Part shown: one piece after another, positions 17,682 through 26,700 of the stretch
Layout of the letters: each line of letters begins with the position of its first letter
Position numbering within the stretch: the stretch's first letter is position 1
Origin: Oscillospiraceae bacterium
GTDB taxonomy: Bacteria; Bacillota; Clostridia; Oscillospirales; UBA929
Assembly (NCBI GenBank): GCA_009782215.1
Contig: WRKO01000001.1
Coordinates: forward strand, 85,064 to 149,063
DNA length: 64,000 bases
Direction: 5' to 3'
Notes under the pieces: model-generated
Databases searched by the model: none
What the model was told of the DNA's origin: nothing
What the model saw: only the letters and a program-made list of their open reading frames with translations
Translations under genes and position numbers: made by a program

Positions 17682-17708
17682 ACACCCCCCGGCGATGCCG
17701 GGGGGTGT
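17682..17708. terminator. Bidirectional terminator between convergent genes
   Basis: Perfect 12-bp stem ACACCCCCCGGC / GCCGGGGGGTGT with loop GAT. On the minus strand it is followed by TTCTTTTATTATTTT. It serves the SLH gene and the convergent 709-residue gene. Confidence 0.9.
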
Positions 17709-17712
17709 GTTA

Positions 17713-19842
17713 CTATTCGTCGTCTTCTTCGATTGGGGGGTCGTCTTCCGGCGGCAGGGCGTCTTCTTCCTTGGCGTATTCGTCGTTTTCATACTCATCA
17801 GGCTCATACTCGTATTCATCATGCCCGTATTCGTCCTCCGGCGCGGCGCCAAGGTCGGGCGCGGTATCGGCCAGAATGGCGGCTCTCCAGTTTTCAATGT
17901 CGGTTTTGTTGTCTTCGTAGGGGCCGATGAAAAGGCTGGAACCGACAACCTCCCATTTCCCGCTTCTCGAGGCGGGGTTGCGGTTCTCCCACACAAGGGC
18001 GAGGACGCCGCTCTCGCTTTCGGTGCTGCCGGTGGGGCCGTCTTTGGTGTGTTTCGCCGTGCTTCGTATGAAGATTCCGTCAATCACGGTCGGGCGTATT
18101 TTTTTGTCCAGCTTAACATTTTTGACTTTGCCGTCTTCTCTAATCGCGTAATCCTTCGGAACCTTGTTTTGCACGACCAAACCTTGCGGGACAGCCACAA
18201 ACTCCCACTGGGAGGCAATCTGAATCGTCTGCACGGCGCTGGCGGGCTTTTTGCCGGCCATTGTGAACACGCGCACCGGGGCGGAGCCGGATGTGTTAAG
18301 GTTGCTCTCAAAGGAGCCGCTGCTTAGGCTGTTCGCGTTAAACGGCTCCCAATTAGAGTTTTCTGCCGTGAGGTTGAACGCCTGTCCCTCTTTGAGCCGC
18401 ACAGCAAGTCTTTTGTAGTCGGGCTTGGCGTTGGGCGTTTTCTGCTGGGACAGGGCGTTTACCTTGACCGGCTTGGCGCTTGGGATATATTTGCCTGATT
18501 CTACATGGGCGCAAACCCGGAAGAAGTATGTCGTTCTGAAGGGCTTGCCGTCCGCTTTAAGCGGCTCCACGTTCTTGACATTGCCTTCGTCGTAGGTCTC
18601 CCATTTGTCTGTGGCCGCCAGCTTTTTCCCGTCCGCCGGCAGGGCGATTTCCATATTCTCAAACGGCACATCGGAGATATCGCTGCTCAGAGCGTCTTCT
18701 TTCGCCGTGGCGTGCCATTTGCCGGGGGTGCCGGCCGTATTGTCGGCGCCGATGACGTAGTTGGGGACGAGCTTGTCGGTTTTTCCGCGCTTTTCAATCT
18801 TTTCAAAGGTGATGGTGACTGCGCCGTCCGCGGGGCCTTTGGGTCTTCTCGCGTTGTACTTATCCGTTATCTTGAGGACGCCGCCCTTGTTAATCAGGCG
18901 GGCGATGGCCGCCGCGTCCGGCGAGCCCGCTTTCCATTTGTCGTCAACTGCATATCCGGCTACGGTGAAAGCCCCCGGAGTGAACGTCTCGGTATGGAGG
19001 TTGAGCGTGACGATTTCTTTGTTGGCTTCGTTGTTGTGGGGGACAACCCCGCTCCAGATGTATCGCAGGGGGATTTCATACGTTTCCGATTTGTTGAGGT
19101 TGGCTCCGGCGGGGGGGGCTCGTGTGATGGTGACTTCGACTTTGATGGAGCCGTGTTCTGTTTTGTCCGGGTCTCCCGCATCGAACGCCGCGGGGTCGCT
19201 TTCTTCTACCGTTATCGTGATACCGCTGCCAATATCATAATTCTCCAAGAGCTGATTTTGGATGTCCGCAGCTTTGTTTTCAATGACGGTCATCGCGGAG
19301 TCTTGTGTCCACGGTTCTGACGTTGGAGCCGGCTGGAGCTTGAGGGCGATACCGCTGAGTTCAGCTTCGATATCGACGGGTTCCTTGACGGTAATCGTGA
19401 ATGTGGCGGTTCCGCTTGATTCCGGTCTGGTATCATTGATATGGATTGTATACACATCGGGGGACAGACTGTCAAGCAAAGTCTTGGTAGGCCAATCACT
19501 AGACGCGGTTCGAATACGCCCATTCACTAAAATAAGACCATCTAAATCAGTGCTGCCATTTTTTGTTTCAACGCTGACAACAACATTGCTGCCAGAATCT
19601 ACAGACCCAGGTATCCACTCGCCGTCCTTTTCGATTTCATATACAATAATCAAATTAACCCCTGTCAGCACATCCTCTGTTGCCGCGCCTTGGTAAAAAG
19701 TATAATCCGATTGAGTTGTATTAAGTATAATCAGTCTGTGTGCAGACGAAGTTTCCCCGTCTGCGACCGCGGGGAGGGCTAGGGAGCCGGTGCAGAGGGC
19801 TAGGGTTATGAAGAGGGAGATAATTCGTAATAATTTTTTCAT
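17713..19842 (-). CDS. Secreted acidic-tailed protein of unknown function
   Basis: A 709-residue exported protein with a clear signal peptide (MKKLLRIISLFITLALCTGS, cleavage probably near PAVADG) and no SLH or LPXTG anchor. The middle is beta-rich and repetitive without a family I can name. The last 45 residues are highly acidic and tyrosine-rich (for example DEYGHDEYEYEPDEYENDEY), which could bind calcium or basic wall components. The start has AAGGAGGT and a good promoter 48 bases upstream. Convergent with the large SLH protein, so both may serve the cell surface. Confidence 0.8.
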   Translation of the reverse strand: MKKLLRIISLFITLALCTGSLALPAVADGETSSAHRLIILNTTQSDYTFYQGAATEDVLTGVNLIIVYEIEKDGEWIPGSVDSGSNVVVSVETKNGSTDLDGLILVNGRIRTASSDWPTKTLLDSLSPDVYTIHINDTRPESSGTATFTITVKEPVDIEAELSGIALKLQPAPTSEPWTQDSAMTVIENKAADIQNQLLENYDIGSGITITVEESDPAAFDAGDPDKTEHGSIKVEVTITRAPPAGANLNKSETYEIPLRYIWSGVVPHNNEANKEIVTLNLHTETFTPGAFTVAGYAVDDKWKAGSPDAAAIARLINKGGVLKITDKYNARRPKGPADGAVTITFEKIEKRGKTDKLVPNYVIGADNTAGTPGKWHATAKEDALSSDISDVPFENMEIALPADGKKLAATDKWETYDEGNVKNVEPLKADGKPFRTTYFFRVCAHVESGKYIPSAKPVKVNALSQQKTPNAKPDYKRLAVRLKEGQAFNLTAENSNWEPFNANSLSSGSFESNLNTSGSAPVRVFTMAGKKPASAVQTIQIASQWEFVAVPQGLVVQNKVPKDYAIREDGKVKNVKLDKKIRPTVIDGIFIRSTAKHTKDGPTGSTESESGVLALVWENRNPASRSGKWEVVGSSLFIGPYEDNKTDIENWRAAILADTAPDLGAAPEDEYGHDEYEYEPDEYENDEYAKEEDALPPEDDPPIEEDDE

Positions 19843-19890
19843 TTGTAAGAACCTCCTTGCCGCTTATAGAATTTATATCGTTACAGATCA

Positions 19891-19919
19891 AGTATAACAT
19901 AAGTCTTTTTAAGCGTCAA
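19891..19919 (-). promoter_or_regulatory. Promoter of the acidic-tailed secreted protein
   Basis: TTGACG (19919-19914), 17-bp spacer, TATACT (19896-19891) on the minus strand. Confidence 0.8.
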
Positions 19920-19971
19920 GTTTCAGAAAAAAGATTGCCTGCCCGGCGGCAAAAGCGGGGACAGCCGGAAG

Positions 19972-20003
19972 CGGGAGGGCGAATGGGGCCTCCGGCCCTC
20001 CCG
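19972..20003. other. Hairpin upstream of sigG
   Basis: CGGGAGGGC (19972-19980) pairs with GCCCTCCCG (19995-20003). No U tract follows. It lies immediately before the forespore-type promoter and may insulate sigG from upstream transcription. Confidence 0.4.
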
Positions 20004-20004
20004 T

Positions 20005-20034
20005 GAATGAAACCCTCCCTCCCGGGCAATACTG
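20005..20034 (+). promoter_or_regulatory. Forespore-type (SigF/SigG) promoter of sigG
   Basis: GAATG (20005-20009), an 18-bp spacer and AATACTG (20028-20034) fit the SigG pattern GHATR-N18-CATNHTA in all but two positions. The overlapping GGCAATACTG matches the SigF -10 pattern GGNNANAHTR. No sigma-A promoter is evident here. Transcription would start about 15-20 bases before the sigG ATG, consistent with forespore-specific control. Confidence 0.65.
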
Positions 20035-20056
20035 ACGGGGAAGGGGAGGGACGGCC

Positions 20057-20389
20057 ATGCGGAGCGGAACGGCGCGCGGCGGTTCGCCGCAAACCAAGGT
20101 GGAGATTTGCGGGGTCAATACATCCAAACTCAAAGTCCTCCCCGGCGACAAGACGATGGAGCTGCTGGGCAGGGTGAAGCAAGGCGACACAAACGCGCGG
20201 GATGAACTGATCTCGGGCAACCTTCGCCTTGTGCTAAGCGTAATCCAGCGCTTTGCCGGACGCGGCGAAATGGCCGACGACCTTTTTCAGGTGGGCTGCG
20301 TCGGCCTGATTAAGTCTATTGATAATTTTGACATCACCCAAAACGTACGGTTTTCAACCTACGCGGTACCGATGATTGTCTTACTTTGA
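20057..20389 (+). CDS. sigG: SigG sporulation sigma factor, N-terminal part (interrupted)
   Basis: Residues 1-107 are the start of the late forespore sigma factor. The signature KVEICGVNTSKL is specific to SigG, followed by core-binding regions GNLRLVLSVIQRF, DDLFQVGCVGLIKSIDNFD and FSTYAVPMI. After PMI the frame reads three foreign residues (VLL) and stops. Homology resumes 17.1 kb downstream at IGEIRRYLRD. The break is inside region 2.3/2.4, which melts and recognises the -10 element, so the fragment alone cannot act as a sigma factor, though it might still touch core RNA polymerase. ATG has GGGGAGGG upstream. Confidence 0.92.
   Translation: MRSGTARGGSPQTKVEICGVNTSKLKVLPGDKTMELLGRVKQGDTNARDELISGNLRLVLSVIQRFAGRGEMADDLFQVGCVGLIKSIDNFDITQNVRFSTYAVPMIVLL
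20369..20377 (+). repeat. Left attachment core (attL) in sigG
   Basis: CCGATGATT, identical to 37478-37486. Left of it is sigG sequence, right of it element sequence. The reconstructed chromosomal site reads CCGAT-GATT-ATCGG, a perfect dyad typical of serine-integrase attB sites. Confidence 0.85.
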
Positions 20390-20413
20390 AACATAAACAA
20401 GGAGGCAATTACT

Positions 20414-20641
20414 ATGGCAGCATCCGTCCGCAAAGGGGCGTTCAAGGTGACGCGCAAAATCACGCTCTCGGGCGTGCCTCTCAGCGAGGAGGAATTCCTC
20501 GCGGGAATCCCTGCCGTCCAAACGATGGAGGCAGCTCTCGCCGCGGGGGTTGTCAACCACCAAGCGTTTGAGGAAAAGATGGAGCAGATTGAGTTGGTTT
20601 TGCTGCGAGCAAGGCGGAGAGAGGACGGAGGAGCGGATTAG
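20414..20641 (+). CDS. Small protein at the element's left end; possible directionality factor
   Basis: 75 residues, basic N-terminus (ASVRKGAFKVTRKITL) and charged helical C-terminus (FEEKMEQIELVLLRARRRED). It starts 37 bases inside attL with a strong AAGGAGG site, so in the integrated state it would be transcribed from the sigG promoter. Small proteins beside the attachment site often act as recombination directionality factors in serine-recombinase elements. That role is inference; I recognise no family. Confidence 0.65.
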   Translation: MAASVRKGAFKVTRKITLSGVPLSEEEFLAGIPAVQTMEAALAAGVVNHQAFEEKMEQIELVLLRARRREDGGAD

Positions 20642-20654
20642 TATGAAATTTTTG

Positions 20655-20683
20655 TAGACAGTTGGCACCCCGGATGTTATAAT
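20655..20683 (+). promoter_or_regulatory. Promoter of the 2821-residue SLH protein
   Basis: TAGACA (20655-20660), 17-bp spacer, TATAAT (20678-20683). Confidence 0.75.
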
Positions 20684-20738
20684 AAATCGGTTGTGCCGGT
20701 ATTCAGCGCGCAGCCTACATACTTGGGAGGTAATCATT

Positions 20739-23700
20739 ATGAAAAAGTTCCACACGAGAATTCTGGCTTGGGTACTTACCATCGCTTTGACGGTGGCGTT
20801 TATGCCCGCTTTCGCAATGGCTGAGGGCGGCAGCGACTACGAAGATCTGATTGGGGATGTGCTGGACGCACTCGAGGCCGGCGACCTCGACTGGCTCATC
20901 GACGCCTTGTGGGAGGTGCAGTGGGCCGTTGAGGATTCTCGGGGATTCGGACCTCCGAACTACTGCGTGTATCCAGATAACGCGGAGCACTATGCCGCTG
21001 AGCTGGCGCTGGAGTATTTGCAGGACGAATTCGAAGAATTCCTCGAAGGGTCACCGGCCTCCGGCGTCCTCTTCGAAGTCTTGGAAGTCATTTTGGAGAT
21101 TGTGGCGGAGGTGAACCGCGAGAAAGGCTACGGCTACTCCGTTGCCGACATAATACAGAAAGCTATAGACATGGCTGCGTCATCCAGCCTCGGCAACGAG
21201 GGGGACGTCAACAGCTTCCTTGGCGATGCACACAGCCAAGGCTGGACGATTACTTGGTATGATACGTACTTCTCGGACTCCGGCGGGGATGACAGCTTCT
21301 GGCTAAACCTTGAATTGCGCAACGACGATTGCGACATCTTCGGGATGTCCTTACTGTGGGAGCGCCTCGAAGCAGACTTCTTACTCTGCTTCATGTATGC
21401 TGGGGGCCCAACAAAGCCCGATCTTATTTGGGGTGTCTTGGAGGACGCAATCCTCGCCAACACCGGCGGCATGGACGGCTGGTTCTACGACTTTGACTGG
21501 GGCGGCCACAACATCGACGAGGTATTCGAGAAGATTAAAGAATACATCGACGGGCTGTCCATCAGCGACTTCGATGAGGCATCCCTTACCGTCATCTACA
21601 ACCTGCTTTCGAACGCGATTGAGAACGACGGCTGGTATATCGACAGCTATTACTACGACCATGTGCTCGACCCCGGTTACATTTCTATTGATATTTACCT
21701 AAACGACGGCAACTACGGGGTGAATCTTCAATTTCAATGGGGCGGCAGCGGCTATGTCTTTAACTATATGTGCACATACGGCTATGACCCCGATTGGAAC
21801 TTCAGCGCGCTACAAGACGCAATCATCGCCAACGGCGGCTACTGGGACTACTACTGGTACGGCGGCGGCGGCGACGGCGACCTCGGAGGCATATTCGATG
21901 ACTTTGACGACTACATATACGACCTGCTCGACTACGACGACTTTGACTGGGACACCGCACGCTACGTCAAAGACCTCATGTGGGACGCGGTTGACTCTGG
22001 CTGGTACATCGACCCCGACTCCGGCTATGAATATGTTAATTCCATTATTTACCTCTGGTTTCACCTAGACCGCGGCAACGACTACCTCTACTTTGAATTT
22101 GAATGGTCAGACGTTGACGACGGCATGTATTCCCTTACATACATATACGCCGACTGCGACACAAACCCCGGGCTTCTCTGGGGCCGGCTCATAGCCGCAG
22201 TTAACAAAAACAACGGCGAGTGCAACTTCGGCTTCCCCGGCGGCGTCAGCCACGACCGCAACGAGGTATTCAATGGCTTTGAAAAATTCATAGCAGAACT
22301 GGAAGACGGTACCATCGACAAATTTGACTGGGTCACCGCAGCCGCCGTCTTCTACCTCATGTCGGTCGCGGTTGGCGAAGGCTGGCAAATCGGCGTCTAC
22401 GAATATGACTACTACAATGGCTATGACGGTTACGTTATTTACCTTTGTTTTGATCTATACGACGCCACCAGCGGCGACTTGCTTTACTTTGGATTTGAAT
22501 GGCACGACGTCGACGGTGTGCATTCCCTTACAACCATAAACGCCTACGGCGACAGAAACCCCGGGCTTGACTGGAACGCGCTCAAAGCCGCAGTTGGCAC
22601 AAACGGCGGCGACTACTACATAGAATTCGACTCCGGCGGCGGCGACAGATTCGGCGACCTATCTGCGGGGATTAATCACTACATAGAGAAGCTAATCGAC
22701 GACGGCGTTATCGACGACTACTTCGACTGGGCCTCTTTAGACGCGCTCCTCAACCTCATAGGGGGCGCGATTGAGTACGACGGCTGGTGGTTTCTCGACG
22801 ACGACTACTACTACAACACCTCAGGCAAGTCCCTTTACTTCTATGTTGAGCTATACGACGGCAGCGACTTTGTGTATATTAACACCGTCTGGATAGACCT
22901 GAACGACGACGGCGGACTTGTCCTTGCGTATATGGAAGTAGACGGCTACGACCCCAGCTTTGACTGGGACGCGCTCAAAACCTACATCATAGCAAACGGC
23001 GGCTCCTACGACATTTTCGGGGAGGAATACCCCGACGCAGCCGCCTACCTGCTCGAAGACCTCGAAGACTTCGGCTTTGATTGCGACTACGACGAACCCA
23101 CCAAGACCATCATCGTGACGGGAACACTAGCGGGCGCAAGCAGCCTTGATATAACCATCCCCGAGGGCGTGACGGTTGTGTGGAAGGCGGACTACAGCGG
23201 CTTACCCAGCGGCGCCCTGCTGAGGGTATTCGGCTACGGTACGCTATTCATACCACTCGAAGGGCGCATCGAAAACACCGGCAGCAGCGGCAGTGCGCTG
23301 AGTATCCGCGAATCGATTGCACTGGTTGTGGACGGCGGCACGATTAAGGGAACCAACGGCTCCATCACGCTAATGAACTCCGGTACCGTGCTATATCTAA
23401 AGGACGGCTCGAATGTTGACGGCATGACAATCGACCGTAGCGGCGGAACCGCCTACTACTTGGGCGACCAAGAGGCGAAGTTCCTCACAACGGGCGACAC
23501 TTGGAGCTTCACCCCCGGCACCAACCTCTTCCGCTTGGACGAGCTAAACCTCGGCGGCTACAAATACGACGACGACACGCCCCACGAGGGCACGGTCACG
23601 CTCACACTGCCGAGCGGGCTTGAATTTGACGACGACGACTTATATATTAGCAACATTGACGAGGACGACTACACCCGAGTGGGCAACACGATTGTAGTCT

Positions 23701-26700
23701 CGGGGACGTATAAAACTAACATAAACGTTCATGTGGACGGCACGCTTGCGGGCGGCAGAATCAAACTTGAGACAATTTGGTTGCACTTCTCCATCAACAT
23801 CGACACGCCGCGGATTTTCGTGGGCGGCAACGAGGTCACAAACCCATCGGTGTCGCGCATCCAAACGGCAATCACCAACGCGCTGAACGCCGCACCGGGC
23901 GGCGGCACCGTCGAGGTCACGGGCAAGTTCATCGAGGCGAACTCTACGCTTACCATAACTGTCCCCGCAACCAAAACGCTGCTATGGAACGCGCGCTACA
24001 CCGGAAACCCGCCAAGCGGCATTGGTGCAGTCTCGCTCGTTTCCGTGTTGGGTGAGGGTGTAATGGAAATCGGGGAGGATGGCTACATCTCCTCCGGCGC
24101 AAACGGCGCGGTCACGCAAGTAATATCTGTTTCCGGCACCTTGATTGTTAACGGCGGCAGGGTGGAATCAACCGCGACGATGGGAATAAGCGTACACGGC
24201 ACGGTGACGGTTAACAGCGGCGTCATTACCTGCGGCGGGACTAACGCAGCTATATACTTAAACAGCGGCGGTTCGCTTGCCCTTAACGGCGGCTCGCTTG
24301 TGCGCAACTATGACGGTACTACTTCCCCGGGTTGGGTTTCCGCGGCAGGCAACAACGTGATTTACATAAGCGGCTCACCGAGCTTCAATAATGTGCAGAC
24401 TACCAGCTCCGACTCCACGGGCTACTACATCGGCAACTACGCAGGGAAATTCACCGGCGACTTTGCCCTCTTCAAGCTGGACGCGCCGGTCGTTGCGCCG
24501 GTCGGCGGCAACACCGTCGCAACCTTCCCCGCCGAAGGACTGAGCGTCACGAGCGCGAAGGTGCTGGACGGCGGCGACGAGGTTGAGGGCTTCGACTTTG
24601 ATTACGACGACAACATAGTGACCATCAAGGGCAACTATAATACGAAGTTTGAAGACGTGACGCTTGAAGTCACGGGAACGCTTGGCGGCAAAATCACGGT
24701 GACGTTCACCACGGAGACGGCGTTTGACGTGGAGAACGAGGGCATACTGGTGAACAATGCGCTTGTGCCGAACCCATCGGTGGAGAACATCCAATCCGCA
24801 ATCGAAACCGCGCTTGCCCCTGACGGAGCCACCGTCACGGTGACGGGTAGGTTCACGGGCGCGGACAGCAGGCTTACTTTGGCTATAGAGTCGGGCAAAA
24901 AAGTTATATGGAACGCGCATTATTCGGGAACTATGGCGGCATCTACTGAGGAGCTTACCTATATAAGTGGCGCGGGCGAGATGGAAATCGCCGAAAACGG
25001 ATATATTGAAGCAACACGGGGCATGGCCGTAGCTATTGGTAATACTATTACCCTTACCATAAACGGCGGTACGGTAACGATACCCAATAATTCTGAAAGT
25101 AGAGCTATAGTTGCTTACACAGACTCGACCGTTGTGGTCAACGGCGGCAACGTCAGCTCAATAACTGCGCAGACACGTTCTGTCCTTACTATTAACAATG
25201 GTACTATTGACATAGTAAGAGCCGGAACCAGCAGCACCATCTATGTAACCGGCGGCACGATAGGCGATGCAAATATTTTCCTACAAGGAGGAATAGATGC
25301 CCAAACCGCCTACTACATCGGAAATAACGGAGCTAAGTTCAACACAGACGGTACAAACACCGCCTTCACCCCCGGCACAACCCTATTCCGGCTGGACACC
25401 TTCACCCAATCAACAGTCGGCGGCAACACCGTCGCAACCTTCCCCGCAGGACTGACCGTGACAGGCGCGACGACGGACGCGGCGGGCTTCACCCTTGATT
25501 GCGAGGATAACACCGTCACCATCAAGGGCAACTACAATACTGAGGTAAAGGACGTGACGCTTGCAGTCACCGGCACCCTTGCCGGGGGCAAAATCACGGT
25601 GACGTTTACCACAGCGGCGTTTGACGTGGACAACGTGGGTATATTGGTGGGCGGTCAGCTTGTGCAGAACCCCACGGTTTCAAGCATCGCCTCCGAAATC
25701 CTCGCCGCGCTGAATAAGGCCGCCGTAGGCGATAGTGTTATCGTTACGGGCAAGTTTGAGGATGCGAGCGCGAACCTTGCGCTGACCATACCCATCGACA
25801 AAACGCTGGTGTGGAGCGCGGAGTATGTGGGGCAGAGCTTATCCGTAGCCGGCGCGGGTGTACTGAGAATACCGAGCGACGGGAAGATTAAAGTCGGCAC
25901 CTCTGAAACGCTGGGTATCTCTGAAGTGGTTGCGCTGGTTGTCGATGGCGGCACGGTTGACGGCAGAATCCATATAACGGATTATTCCGTGGTCTTTGTA
26001 GCAGACGGTTCCGGCATTAAAAATGCGGAAATTACACGGAGTCTTCAAACGTTAGGCTGCTACATGGGCGACTACGCGGCGAAGTTCGGCACCGGCTTCA
26101 CCGCAGGCACAAACCTCTTCCGCTTGGACGGCTACGAGCCTAGCGTGTCGGCATTCGGCAACAACACCCAAGTAGCCTTGCCGAGCGGTCTGACCGTCAC
26201 AAGCGCGAAGGTGCTTGACGACAGCGGCGACGATGTCGCAGAGTTCACCTGCACCCCGAACGTCTACAGCGAAGTGACCATCTCCGGCAACTACAACACA
26301 GCCTACACAGACGTGACGCTCGAAGTCACGGCTATGATTGGCGGCAAAATCCCGGTGACGTTCACCACAGCGGCGTTTAGCTTTGAGAACAAGGGCATAT
26401 TTGTGGACGGCACACTGGCGCCGAACCCCGCAAGCACCCCCATCAAAGACACAATCGAAGCCGCGCTGAACGCCGCCCCGGCCGGCGGCACCGTCGTGGT
26501 GACGGGCAAGCTTGAGGGCGCGACCGCTACCCTTGCGCTGACCATACCCGACGGAAAGACGCTGGTGTGGGATGCGGAATATACCGGAAACGTGAATGGC
26601 AGTTTGATTAGCGCAGACGGTCAAGGCAGCATGGTCATCGGCAGTGACGCGGCTATAAAGAACACCAGTACCTACGGTGGCAGTAGGGCGATTTATACGG

